From NCBI GenBank assembly GCA_001913845.2, contig MKGP02000053.1, forward strand, positions 1 to 64,000: a DNA stretch of 64,000 nt. Direction: 5' to 3'. A program made the position numbers and the translations under genes. The notes below the pieces were generated by a model. That model was given only the letters and a program-made list of their open reading frames with translations, ran no database searches and was not told the origin of the DNA. Source of the DNA: Limnothrix sp. CACIAM 69d. Its GTDB lineage: Bacteria > Cyanobacteriota > Cyanobacteriia > CACIAM-69d. Below, one piece after another: positions 17,310 to 26,269 of the stretch (its first letter is position 1; each line of letters begins with the position of its first letter).

Positions 17310-17642
17310 ATGAACATTTTTGGCATTGGCCCAGCAGAGTTGTTTTTGATTGGCGTTGTCGCTTTGTTGGTCTTTGGCCCGAAAAAGTTGCCGGAAATTG
17401 GCCGCAGCCTGGGCAAGACTTTGAAATCTTTCCAGGAAGCCTCGCGGGAATTTGAATCGGAACTGAAGCGCGAAATGGATCGGGCCGAAGCCCCTGCTTC
17501 CACCAGCATGACTGCTACGATCGAGCCGCCTGCACAACCTGCCCTGGCCAGTTCGGAGCCGGCCACCCCTGTCACCCCCGCCGAAGCGGAACCGGCCCCA
17601 GCCGCCAAAACCAATGCGGTGGATTCGGTCGATCCGGTTTAG
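17310..17642 (+). CDS. tatA: Twin-arginine translocase TatA/B/E-family subunit
   Basis: Component of the Tat pore, which exports folded proteins into the thylakoid lumen or periplasm. An N-terminal membrane helix (IGPAELFLIGVVALLVFGPKKLPEIG) carries the family's FGPKKLPE hinge, followed by an amphipathic helix (RSLGKTLKSFQEASREFE) and an acidic Pro/Ala-rich tail. The short length fits cyanobacterial TatA or the single TatA/B protein. It stands 82 bp before pth on the same strand, a linkage common in cyanobacteria. ATG 17310. Confidence 0.9.
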   Translation: MNIFGIGPAELFLIGVVALLVFGPKKLPEIGRSLGKTLKSFQEASREFESELKREMDRAEAPASTSMTATIEPPAQPALASSEPATPVTPAEAEPAPAAKTNAVDSVDPV

Positions 17643-17724
17643 GTGCTTCCGGTTGGAGTGTTTTCGGTTGGAGTTCTGTTGATTCACCCTTGAAGTCGTC
17701 TGCGCTTAAGTCGATTCCAAAGCC

Positions 17725-18426
17725 ATGCCCAAAGGTCAATCTGCATCGTCATCAGAACCCCTAATTCCGAAGCTGATTGTGGGGCTGGGCAACCCAGAAC
17801 CCAAGTACGATCGCACCCGCCACAACATTGGCTTTGAAGTCATTGATGAGCTGGCGAAGGTGTGGGGCATTTCCCTGAGCGAAAATCGCCGGTTCAATGC
17901 CCTCGCCGGAGAGGGGCGATCGCCCTTTGGCAAGATTTATTTGCTGAAACCCCTGACCTATATGAATCGATCGGGCCAGGCCATCCGTGCCGCGATCGAT
18001 TGGTATAAGCTGCCACCGGAATCAGTCCTCACGATCTACGACGATATGGATCTGCCTTTGGGGCGGTTGCGGCTGCGGGAAACCGGCTCGGCCGGCGGTC
18101 ACAATGGCATGAAATCCACGATCGCCCATCTGGGAACTCAGGATTTTCCGCGTTTGCGGTTGGGCATTGGGCGGCCCCGGGTGGTCAGCGGCGAAACGGT
18201 GTCCCATGTGTTGGGCAAGTTTGCGCCCGAGGAACAACCCACGGTGCAAGCCCTGTTGCGGTTGAGTGTGGAGACGATCGAGCGATCGCTCCGAGATGGC
18301 GTGGCCAAAGCCGCCAGCTTGTATAACAATCGCGATGTGGCTCCCCCCAAACCTAAACCGGCCCCCGCGCCCGCAACACCGGAAACGCCCGATCGGGCCC
18401 CGCAGGATCCGCAACCGGTTTCCTAG
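17725..18426 (+). CDS. pth: Peptidyl-tRNA hydrolase
   Basis: Releases tRNA from drop-off peptidyl-tRNA. Family motifs are in order: LIVGLGNPEPKYDRTRHNIGFEVID with the catalytic His, KPLTYMNRSGQA, YDDMDLPLGRLRLRETGSAGGHNGMKS and RLRLGIGRP. An N-terminal extension of about 17 residues and a Pro-rich C-terminal tail of about 30 residues (PPKPKPAPAPATPETP) lie outside the usual 190-residue enzyme. ATG 17725. Confidence 0.95.
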   Translation: MPKGQSASSSEPLIPKLIVGLGNPEPKYDRTRHNIGFEVIDELAKVWGISLSENRRFNALAGEGRSPFGKIYLLKPLTYMNRSGQAIRAAIDWYKLPPESVLTIYDDMDLPLGRLRLRETGSAGGHNGMKSTIAHLGTQDFPRLRLGIGRPRVVSGETVSHVLGKFAPEEQPTVQALLRLSVETIERSLRDGVAKAASLYNNRDVAPPKPKPAPAPATPETPDRAPQDPQPVS

Positions 18427-18532
18427 CCGAGTTTCCAGGGGTCTAGCCTGATCCGGTTAATCCGGTTGATCCGGTTGACCCTGCCCGCCTGTCCACGGTT
18501 CATCTACCAATTCCGCACTGTCGGCCTGCGCC

Positions 18533-18802
18533 GTGAGTCGTCGAGAAAATCCGTTGCCCCAAACGATCGCCCTTGTGCGCATTACCCGCCAGTCCTGGAA
18601 TGAGGGCAAACTAGAAGGCGAAGTCAGCGCCGGGGAATTCACCTGGGAATTTGTTTGGCACTTTCGCCAAGGAGGGTTGCGGGTTCAGCCGTCCATGGGG
18701 CGGGCCCTGATTCGGGAGCCGCTGGCTCGATTTCTGGAAACCCATGACTACCAACTAGAAGCGGGCGGCGATTATTCCTTCCCCATCCGGGCCCGGCTCT
18801 AG
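18533..18802 (+). CDS. Small conserved cyanobacterial protein, DUF3146-like
   Basis: 89 residues, soluble, with no signal. The sequence VRITRQSWNEGKLEGEVSAG, then FVWHFRQGGLRV and LARFLETHDYQLEAGGDYSF looks like the DUF3146 family of cyanobacterial beta-rich proteins, recalled from memory and without known role. ATG 18533 has no clear Shine-Dalgarno. It lies between pth and sbcD on the same strand (106 and 84 bp away), possibly one transcript. Confidence 0.7.
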   Translation: MSRRENPLPQTIALVRITRQSWNEGKLEGEVSAGEFTWEFVWHFRQGGLRVQPSMGRALIREPLARFLETHDYQLEAGGDYSFPIRARL

Positions 18803-18886
18803 GCATTGCCTTGGGATTTTCTGACTTTTCTGAAGTTTGCCCGCAGAATTCCTTCCCGCGATTGTTCAACAACGGAGCAACGAACC

Positions 18887-20344
18887 ATGGTCAAAATTCT
18901 GCACCTGTCGGACATTCACATGGGCAGCGGGTTCAGCCATGGGCGCATTGATCCGCAAACAGGTTTAAACACGCGGCTGCTGGACTTTACGGCGGCCCTG
19001 GAACGTTGCATCGATCGGGCAATTGCGGAACCGGTGGATCTGGTGTTGTTTGGGGGCGATGCCTTTCCCGATGCTACGCCGCTGCCCATGGTGCAAGAAG
19101 CCTTTGCACAACAGTTTCGGCGGCTGGCCGATGCGCAAATTCCGACGGTGTTGTTGGTGGGAAACCATGACCAACATGCCCAAGGCCGCGGAGGGGCCAG
19201 CCTTTGCATTTACCGCACACTGGGGGTTCCGGGCTTTGTGGTGGGAGACACGTTGGCGCTGCATCGACTGGAAACCAGCCAGGGGCCAGTGCAGGTGCTG
19301 ACTTTGCCTTGGTTAACCCGATCGACCCTGCTTACCAAGCGGCAAACGGAGGGCCTGTCGTTGGCGGAAGTGGGGGCGCTGCTGCTCGATCGACTCCAGG
19401 CGGCCCTGGAAGGGGAAATTCGGAAGCTCGATCCCGACCAACCCACCATTTTGTTGGCCCACCTGATGAGCGATCGGGCGCAATTGGGAGCCGAGCGGAT
19501 GTTGGGTGTGGGCAAAGGCTTCTCGATTCCCCTCAGCACCATCACGCGCCCCGAGTTTGACTATGTGGCCTTGGGCCATGTCCACAAACACCAAAACCTG
19601 AACCCCAATAATCAGCCCCCGGTGGTCTATCCCGGCAGCATTGAGCGGGTGGACTTCAGCGAGGAAAACGAAGAGAAGGGCTATGTATTGCTGACGATCG
19701 AGCCAGGAGAACGGGGCCAGCGCCAAACCCAATGGGAATTTTGCCCCCTGCCAGCCCGACCGTTTCGGACATTGCGGGTGGATTTGGCGGACTGTGACGA
19801 TCCGTTGGCGGAACTGCTCGGGGCGATCGACCCGGCGGCCATTGAAGGGGCCGTTGTGCGGTTGGTCTATCGTGTGCGGGCAGAACAGCTTCACCAAATT
19901 GAGCTGGCGGCCGTGCGCGATCGACTAGCCGCCGCCCACACCTACAGTCTGCAAGCGGAGTTGATGAGCCAACTGGCCCGCCCTCGCCTGCCCAACTTGG
20001 ATGCCACCACCCTGGATCCGCTGTTGGCCCTAGAGGCCTATTTGGGAGAGCGATCGGACTTAAAAAACCTGGCCGACGACATGATCGAGGCCGCCCGAGA
20101 CCTTTTGGGCTATGCCAGTCCGGCCATTGTGGTGAATCTGCCGGAGCCAACCACAACCCAGACTGCCAATCCAGATTGCCCAGATCCAGAGTCCAGCCCA
20201 GGCCAAAACCCAGCAGCGACATCCACCGCCGAGCTGGCCACCGATACTGAAAACGGCGAACCGACCTCACCCAGCGCCAATGGCCCCGATCGAGCTGTTC
20301 AGTCTCCAACCATTGACCGATCAGGTCAACTCAGACTGCTTTAG
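18887..20344 (+). CDS. sbcD: SbcD-type exonuclease, metallophosphoesterase family
   Basis: Mn-dependent nuclease subunit (Mre11/SbcD family) that processes DNA ends and hairpins, normally with the SbcC ATPase. Phosphoesterase motifs are in order: HLSDIHMGSG, FGGDAFPDATP, VGNHDQH, LLAHLMSD and ALGHVHKHQ. A C-terminal capping domain follows. The last 70 residues are low-complexity, rich in Pro, Thr, Asn and Glu. ATG 18887 places the first motif at residue 5; the frame opens 27 codons earlier without family similarity. No sbcC lies nearby. Its last four bases overlap the end of the convergent HNH gene. Confidence 0.85.
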   Translation: MVKILHLSDIHMGSGFSHGRIDPQTGLNTRLLDFTAALERCIDRAIAEPVDLVLFGGDAFPDATPLPMVQEAFAQQFRRLADAQIPTVLLVGNHDQHAQGRGGASLCIYRTLGVPGFVVGDTLALHRLETSQGPVQVLTLPWLTRSTLLTKRQTEGLSLAEVGALLLDRLQAALEGEIRKLDPDQPTILLAHLMSDRAQLGAERMLGVGKGFSIPLSTITRPEFDYVALGHVHKHQNLNPNNQPPVVYPGSIERVDFSEENEEKGYVLLTIEPGERGQRQTQWEFCPLPARPFRTLRVDLADCDDPLAELLGAIDPAAIEGAVVRLVYRVRAEQLHQIELAAVRDRLAAAHTYSLQAELMSQLARPRLPNLDATTLDPLLALEAYLGERSDLKNLADDMIEAARDLLGYASPAIVVNLPEPTTTQTANPDCPDPESSPGQNPAATSTAELATDTENGEPTSPSANGPDRAVQSPTIDRSGQLRLL

Positions 20345-20838
20345 AGGCCAATCACGTATTTGCGCCATTCCTGGTGTACGCCGCTCTTCACATGCTTCGT
20401 CACTTCAAAGTAGAGACTGCTGTGGGGACGGCGGGGCGGCTGGCGCAAAGGCATGTTGGCTTCCTTGGGGGTGCGATTGCCCTTGCGGATGTTGCAGCGC
20501 ACACAGGCCGTGACCATATTTTCCCAATGCTCACCGCCCCCGCGCGATCGGGGAACAACGTGATCCAGCGTCAAATCATCGCCCGTGTAGCCACAGTATT
20601 GACAGGAGTGGCTATCTCGGTGCAATATGTTTTTCCGCGTTAAGGGAATCTCTTTGTAGGGAACCTTGATGTAGTGGCGCAAACGAATCACGGTGGGCAA
20701 CGGAATGTTGCGGTAAACCACTCGGCCATTATGCTCGACTTGCTCCGCCTTGCCTTTTAGCAATAAAACGACTGCCCGCCGCCAACTGGTAATATTGAGC
20801 GGCTCATAAGAAGCGTTGAGCACAAGTACTTTGCCCAT
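20341..20838 (-). CDS. HNH endonuclease
   Basis: McrA-like HNH nuclease domain with two CxxC zinc knuckles (CQYCGYTGDD and CVRCNIRKG) around the catalytic LDHVVPRSRGG and ENMV. The N-terminal part MGKVLVLNASYEPLNITSWRRAVVLLLKGKAE is typical of a family found in nearly all cyanobacteria and many bacteria; its biological role is unsettled (repair or DNA processing). ATG 20838 (MGKVLVLN) fits the family; an ATG five codons earlier is possible. It is not linked to a restriction system here. Confidence 0.9.
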   Translation of the reverse strand: MGKVLVLNASYEPLNITSWRRAVVLLLKGKAEQVEHNGRVVYRNIPLPTVIRLRHYIKVPYKEIPLTRKNILHRDSHSCQYCGYTGDDLTLDHVVPRSRGGGEHWENMVTACVRCNIRKGNRTPKEANMPLRQPPRRPHSSLYFEVTKHVKSGVHQEWRKYVIGL

Positions 20839-20938
20839 CGGACAAAACCGCAATTAATTGCAAATTATTAAGAATTGCAAACAAAGCTTGCGAAGCGTCG
20901 GAGCCAATTGGGACTGATAGTAGCACAACTGACTCGGG

Positions 20939-21640
20939 GTGTGGTTTGCTGATCCCATGGATTACCCATCGTTCTGTGGCGGCGGATTCCGGACAAAAAC
21001 CGCCGATCGCTCAGTGGCGGCGATCGATAATCCTGGTTTGCGGGCCGCAGTTGAGCGATCGCCCTGGGGATGGGGCTTGCTCACGGGATTTCTGAGTTTG
21101 AGCTTCAGTTTGCTCCTAAGTTTGCTGTTGGGTGGTTGCGGGATGCTGCCCTGGGACGGGCCGCCAACGGCCGTGGTGCAACGGGCGGTGGCGTTGCAGT
21201 TGCTGCAAACCCAGACCGACCTATGGCGAGAGTTGGGCGATTCTCCGTTGGCCGCCGGTCGCCACCTGGATCCACAGATGTTGCCCGATCGCCCGGTGAT
21301 CACCCTCGATGACTTGGCGGCAGAACCAGGATTCCGCATCGATCGACTGCGCATTCAAACCCAACAGGCCTTGACCATCAACGACAAACCCGGCTGGCAA
21401 CTGAGCGGTACTTACGATTGGAGCCAAGCTGGGAGCCAAGATTCGCGCCATGCTCAGGAAAACCAGGGCGATCGATCTCCCGCCTCCCGGCAACCGCAAC
21501 CCAAGGCCCAACAGCACCGATCGCAGCCCTTTTCGGTTTACCTGCAACGCCAAGCTCGGGGCCAAACTTGGCGACTGGCGCGGCCTGACCTGACCCAATC
21601 CACACCCGATCGGGTGGCTTGGCTCACCTACCGTCTCTAA
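20939..21640 (+). CDS. Predicted lipoprotein of unknown function
   Basis: A hydrophobic stretch (about residues 46-66, LLTGFLSLSFSLLLSLLLGG) ends in the lipobox LLGGC, so signal peptidase II processing and lipid anchoring are predicted. That puts 67 residues before the Cys, long for a signal peptide; a start further in would shorten it, but no good ATG is present. The mature part includes a Gln/Arg/Ser-rich low-complexity stretch (about residues 165-200). No family recognised. ATG 20939 (MWFADP) or ATG 20957 are the candidates. Confidence 0.6.
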   Translation: MWFADPMDYPSFCGGGFRTKTADRSVAAIDNPGLRAAVERSPWGWGLLTGFLSLSFSLLLSLLLGGCGMLPWDGPPTAVVQRAVALQLLQTQTDLWRELGDSPLAAGRHLDPQMLPDRPVITLDDLAAEPGFRIDRLRIQTQQALTINDKPGWQLSGTYDWSQAGSQDSRHAQENQGDRSPASRQPQPKAQQHRSQPFSVYLQRQARGQTWRLARPDLTQSTPDRVAWLTYRL

Positions 21641-21809
21641 GGGCCGTCTCTAGGGATTCTGGGCGAATTCAAGATCAGTTCAGGATCAATCCCAAAGCAA
21701 TTCCGCGTTACGACAACAGGCCATCGGGGATCGCGAAAGGGTTGCCCGTTGGCAAAGGCCCGGCCCGGCCCGAAAATAGACAAGCCGATCGCCATAGAAC
21801 GCGCCTCCC

Positions 21810-22568
21810 GTGAACGAAATCCGCACCGTTTCAGAAACCAAACGCACCTTCTATTCGCTCCACCAACGGCCGATCAACGCGATCTACCGACGAGTGGTTG
21901 AGGAATTGATGGTGGAAATGCACCTGCTATCCGTCAGCGTCGATTTCCGCTTCGAGTCCATCTATGCCCTCGGGGTGGTGACGGCGTTCGATCGCTTCAT
22001 GGCAGGCTACCAGCCCGATCGGGACTTGGGTTCCATCTTCAACGCGCTCTGTCAGTCCGTGGGCGGCAACGTAGACGACTATCGCCACCGGGCCGATCGC
22101 CTGTTGGAAGCGGCAAAAGTTGCCAGTGCCGACGACCTGGCCGCCGCGCTCAACCGGGCCGAGGGCAGTGGCGGGGCCTTGCGCGAAGCCGCCGACGTGC
22201 TCGCCAATGGTCAACCTTTCAAATACAGCCGCCTGTTTGGGATTGGGCTATATACCCTGCTGGAGTCCACCACCTCTGACCTGGCTGGCAATGCCGAGCA
22301 GATCAAAGCGTGGATCGATCGCCTAGGGACAACCCTCAACCTCCCGATCGAGAAGCTGCAAAAGGATCTGGAACTCTATCGCGGCAACCTGGAGAAAATC
22401 GCCCAGGCTCGGATCACCTACGAAGACATGCTGGAGGCCGAACGCCGCAAGCGCGAACAACGGGCCCTGGAAAAAGCCGCCGCCGCCGAAGCCAAAGCCG
22501 CCAGCGAAACCGCCAGCGAAACCGCCAGCGAGTCGAATGCTGCCCCTTCGTCTGCCGACCCCAGCTAA
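21810..22568 (+). CDS. thf1: Photosystem II biogenesis protein Psb29/Thf1
   Basis: Thylakoid-associated helical protein needed for PSII biogenesis and FtsH stability in high light. The family sequence TVSETKRTFYSLHQRPINAIYRRVVEELMVEMHLL begins at residue 5. FRFESIYALGVVTAFDRFM and FKYSRLFGIGLYTLLE follow. The last 45 residues are a charged Ala/Glu/Lys helix with an imperfect SETA repeat. The start is GTG 21810, the only candidate giving the family N-terminus; no strong ribosome site is evident. The 170 bp before it holds no gene. Confidence 0.95.
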   Translation: MNEIRTVSETKRTFYSLHQRPINAIYRRVVEELMVEMHLLSVSVDFRFESIYALGVVTAFDRFMAGYQPDRDLGSIFNALCQSVGGNVDDYRHRADRLLEAAKVASADDLAAALNRAEGSGGALREAADVLANGQPFKYSRLFGIGLYTLLESTTSDLAGNAEQIKAWIDRLGTTLNLPIEKLQKDLELYRGNLEKIAQARITYEDMLEAERRKREQRALEKAAAAEAKAASETASETASESNAAPSSADPS

Positions 22569-22765
22569 GTTCCTCGAACTTTCTGAACTCCCCGAGCTTC
22601 CCACCAACTTTAATGAAGGGGCCTAGACCACGCATGGTTTCTGGGCCCCTTCCGGGTTTTCAAGGGCCAGCCTGATCGCATTGGTTGCGAGTGACGGCTG
22701 GCAATCCAGGCGATCGGTTCAGATCGGTAAGATAAGCGATAGGTATTTTAGGCCCCGACTCCCCA

Positions 22766-25700
22766 ATGACCCCGGACGATCGCGATCGCGTTGCGGCATT
22801 CCTCAAAAAATGGCAAGGCTCGGAAGGCAACGAACGGGCAAATTATCAATCATTCTTTGGGGATTGGTGTCGCGCCTTGGGAGTCGAAGAACCACCGCCC
22901 AAGGGAACCGTTCCCGGCGATCCCTATTGCTTCGACAAGGACATTAAGTTCTACAGCGACAAGGCCGAATCCACGCGGTTTGCGGATTTTTATAAGGCCG
23001 GTTGTTTCCTGATTGAAGCCAAGCAGGGCAGCGATTCTTCGGCCAAAGGCCATGGAAAACGGGGCACGAAGATCTATCGCGACAACCTGCAAAAGGCCTT
23101 TAACCAAGCGAAGTCCTACGCCTACAACCGAATGCTGGGATCGTTGCCGCCGTTTTTGATGGTGTGCGACATCGGCTCCCATTTCGAGATTTGGCAAGGG
23201 TTCAGCGGCGAATATGGTGGCTACGGGGCGCGGGAAACGGTCAACCTGGCGGACTTGGCCCAGCCGGAGGTGTTCGATCGCTTCGTCAAAATTTTCACCG
23301 ATCCGCAGGCGCTGAACCCCGAAAAGCTACGGGCACGAGTGACGCGGGAAGTGGCGGCGGAGTTGGCCAAGCTGTCGCGCTGGCTGGAGGAGCAGGGCCA
23401 CGATCCCCAGGTGACGGCGAGTTTCTTGATGCGCTGCATTTTCACGATGTTTGCGGAGGATGTGGCGCTACTGAAGGGGGAGGTGTTCACGAAGGCCCTG
23501 CGCGATCGCTGGATTACCAACCCGGCGACCTTTAAGCCAGACATCGAGCAGCTTTGGCAAACGATGAATACGGGCGGCCGCTTTGGCTTTGAGCAGATTT
23601 TGCAGTTCAACGGCAGTTTTTTTGAGAATGCGACGGCGATCGCCCTGCCCAAGGAACAACTGGAAATCCTGTACGCGGCGGCGGCGAAGGATTGGAGCCA
23701 GGTGGAGCCAGCGATTTTTGGCACGTTGTTGGAACGGGCGCTGGACAAGGCGGAGCGCAGCCGGTTGGGGGCGCACTACACGCCGCGATCGTATGTGGAG
23801 CGGTTGGTGCGGCCGGTGGTGATGGAGCCGTTGCGATCGCAGTGGGAGGCGATCGAGCTGGAGGTGAAGCGGCTGTTGGATGGCAGTGCGGGGGCGGTGG
23901 CGAAGGCGGCGGCGGAAATTCAGGGGTTTTTGGAGCAGTTGCGATCGATTCGGATTCTCGATCCGGCCTGTGGGACGGGGAATTTTTTGTATGTGTCGTT
24001 GGATTTGCTGAAGGGTTTGGAGCAGGAGGTTTTGACGCGGCTGGTGGATGTGGCGGGGAATATCCAGCTAGAGACCCAACAGGTGAACCCGTCGCAATTT
24101 TTAGGGATTGAAATTAATCCTCGGGCGGCGGCGATCGCGGAGTTGGTGATTTGGATTGGTTATTTGCAGTGGCATTTCAAACGGTTTGGCAATGCGGAGC
24201 CGCCGGAGCCGGTGTTGCAGGCGTTTGGGAATATTGAAAATCGCGATGCGGTGTTGGCCTATGACGGGATGGAGCCGGATGTGGACCCGAAAACGGGGCA
24301 GGTGCGGACTCGTTGGGGTGGCAAGACGATGGTTCATCCGGTGACGGGAAAGGAGGTTCCTGATCCGACTGATCAAAAGGTGATTTATCGCTATTTAAAT
24401 CCGCGTCCTGCGGAATGGCCGGCGGCTGATTACATCGTCTCTAATCCGCCATTTATTGGTAATACGTGGATTCGGGAAGAATTGGGTGATGGCTATGCAG
24501 AAGCGATTCGCAGAGTTTATACAGACGTACCCGATACGGTTGATTTTGTGATGTATTGGTGGCACAAGTCAGCGCTGGAAGTTCGCAATGGAAGACCAAA
24601 AGCCTTTGGATTAATTACAACCAACAGTATTAGCCAGGTCTTTCAAAGAAAAGTTATTGATTTTCACCTAAAGCAAACAAATCCGATTGAGTTGATCTTT
24701 GCAATTCCTGATCATCCTTGGGTAGATAAAGGAGCAGATGTTCGAATCGCAATGACAGCAGGTGTAGACTCAAGATGTGATCGATTACAAATGCCATATA
24801 TCCTAAAGATTATTTCTGAAGGATTTAGCGATGAGCAAGAAGAATTTAAAGTTGATCTGAGCTTTTCAAAAGAAGAGGCATTTAAGATTTTTAGCAATCT
24901 ACAGGGATTATTAGATACCGGTAAAGTAGCGAGCTTAAGAAGCAATGAAAAATTATCTGGGCCAGGAGTTAAATTACATGGATCTGGTTTTTTGATTGAC
25001 AAGAAAGCGTTTCAAAAATGGGGTTATAAATACCCAATCATTAAAGAATATCTAAATGGTCGAGACTTGGTTGGCAAATCTAGGAATTTATTTGCAATAG
25101 ATTTTTTTGGCTTGTCTGAGCTAGAAGCATCTCAATATTCTGAACCTTTTCAGCAAATACTAGACAAAGTTAAACCAGAACGAGATTTAAATAGACGAGA
25201 AGTTAGAAAAAATAATTGGTGGCTGTTTGGTGAGAATGTTCAAAAAACTCGAAAATCCATTGAATCACTGGCTCGTTATATAGCAACGGTAGAAACGGCA
25301 AAACATCGGGTTTTTGTATTCTTGAGAGGTGAAATTTTACCTGACAATATGTTGATTGCGATCGCCTTAGAAGATGCTTACTTCTTAGGTGTTCTTTCCA
25401 GCAAAATTCATGTTGCTTGGGCATTGGCAGCCGGTGGAACGCTTGAAGATCGACCGCGCTACAACAAAACTGTTTGCTTTGATCCGTTTCCATTTCCTGA
25501 TCCAGACGATCGCCTAAAACAAGAAATTCGCGAACTGGGCGATCGGCTCGATGCCCATCGCACAACCGTGCAGGCCAACCACCCCGACATCACCATCACC
25601 GGGATGTATAACCTGCTCGAAAAACTCCGCGCCGGTCAACCCTTCACCGACAAAGACCGCGAACTCAACGATCGCGCCCTCGTCTCCACCCTCAAACAAA

Positions 25701-26257
25701 TTCACGACGACCTCGATCGCGCCGTCTTCCGCGCCTACGGTTGGGACGACCTCATCCCCCTACTGACCACCCACCAGACAAGGGGCTTAAGCCCCTTGCC
25801 CCCCATCGACGATCGCCCCTTGCCCCCCGACGAGGAACCCACCAACAGCCTCGATGAACAAATCTTGGAACGGCTGGTGAAACTCAACGCCGAACGCGCC
25901 GCCGAAGAGCGCAACGGCCACATCCGCTGGCTGCGGCCCGACTACCAAGCCCCCGCCACCCAAGCCACCCAAACCGCGATCGCCAACCTAATCGACAGCC
26001 CCGAGCCGATCGTCCCCGCCGCCGAGCCACAGCCCTGGCCCACGCAACCGAAAGCCCAACTCGCTGCGATCCGCGACCTCCTCCGCAGCAACCCCGGCAA
26101 CTGGTCGATCGACCAAATCGCCGCCCAATTCAAGGGCAAAGTCACCGACAAACGCAGACAAATTATTCGCGAAAACCTCGATCGGCTCGAATGGTTCGGC
26201 CTCGCAATTCAGCACGCAGAAACCTGGCACTACGCCGCCCCCAACCCGATCGCCTAG
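22766..26257 (+). CDS. Single-chain restriction-modification enzyme, MmeI-like type IIL/IIG
   Basis: Large protein fusing nuclease, DNA adenine methyltransferase and target recognition. The N-terminal region has the MmeI-type nuclease motif D-x9-E-x-K in DFYKAGCFLIEAKQ (about residues 73-86). A helical spacer follows. The methyltransferase has motif I DPACGTGNFLYV (about residues 398-410) and motif IV NPPF (about residue 565), expected to form N6-methyladenine. The target-recognition part (about residues 570-905) is AT-rich and nearly free of HIP1 sites, unlike the flanks. The C-terminal 250 residues are helical and contain a short repeat-derived insertion, HQTRGLSPLPP. Length of 1163 aa suits the family. 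ATG 22766. The target site cannot be predicted. Confidence 0.88.
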   Translation: MTPDDRDRVAAFLKKWQGSEGNERANYQSFFGDWCRALGVEEPPPKGTVPGDPYCFDKDIKFYSDKAESTRFADFYKAGCFLIEAKQGSDSSAKGHGKRGTKIYRDNLQKAFNQAKSYAYNRMLGSLPPFLMVCDIGSHFEIWQGFSGEYGGYGARETVNLADLAQPEVFDRFVKIFTDPQALNPEKLRARVTREVAAELAKLSRWLEEQGHDPQVTASFLMRCIFTMFAEDVALLKGEVFTKALRDRWITNPATFKPDIEQLWQTMNTGGRFGFEQILQFNGSFFENATAIALPKEQLEILYAAAAKDWSQVEPAIFGTLLERALDKAERSRLGAHYTPRSYVERLVRPVVMEPLRSQWEAIELEVKRLLDGSAGAVAKAAAEIQGFLEQLRSIRILDPACGTGNFLYVSLDLLKGLEQEVLTRLVDVAGNIQLETQQVNPSQFLGIEINPRAAAIAELVIWIGYLQWHFKRFGNAEPPEPVLQAFGNIENRDAVLAYDGMEPDVDPKTGQVRTRWGGKTMVHPVTGKEVPDPTDQKVIYRYLNPRPAEWPAADYIVSNPPFIGNTWIREELGDGYAEAIRRVYTDVPDTVDFVMYWWHKSALEVRNGRPKAFGLITTNSISQVFQRKVIDFHLKQTNPIELIFAIPDHPWVDKGADVRIAMTAGVDSRCDRLQMPYILKIISEGFSDEQEEFKVDLSFSKEEAFKIFSNLQGLLDTGKVASLRSNEKLSGPGVKLHGSGFLIDKKAFQKWGYKYPIIKEYLNGRDLVGKSRNLFAIDFFGLSELEASQYSEPFQQILDKVKPERDLNRREVRKNNWWLFGENVQKTRKSIESLARYIATVETAKHRVFVFLRGEILPDNMLIAIALEDAYFLGVLSSKIHVAWALAAGGTLEDRPRYNKTVCFDPFPFPDPDDRLKQEIRELGDRLDAHRTTVQANHPDITITGMYNLLEKLRAGQPFTDKDRELNDRALVSTLKQIHDDLDRAVFRAYGWDDLIPLLTTHQTRGLSPLPPIDDRPLPPDEEPTNSLDEQILERLVKLNAERAAEERNGHIRWLRPDYQAPATQATQTAIANLIDSPEPIVPAAEPQPWPTQPKAQLAAIRDLLRSNPGNWSIDQIAAQFKGKVTDKRRQIIRENLDRLEWFGLAIQHAETWHYAAPNPIA
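25778..25798 (+). repeat. Repeat core palindrome inserted in frame in the restriction-modification gene
   Basis: AAGGGGCTTAAGCCCCTT, the internal palindrome shared by the MITE-like elements, occurs intact here with the same flanking ACA and GCCCCCC as at 27986 and 56063. It is read without a stop as TRGLSPLPP within an acidic, Pro-rich linker. The terminal inverted repeats are absent, so only the core is present. Confidence 0.85.
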
Positions 26258-26269
26258 GACAACAGCCCC

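Noticed and set aside
22766-26257. BREX PglX or type I HsdM identity
   Set aside because: The N-terminal D-x9-E-x-K nuclease motif and single-chain layout match MmeI-like enzymes, and no other BREX or hsd genes are present.
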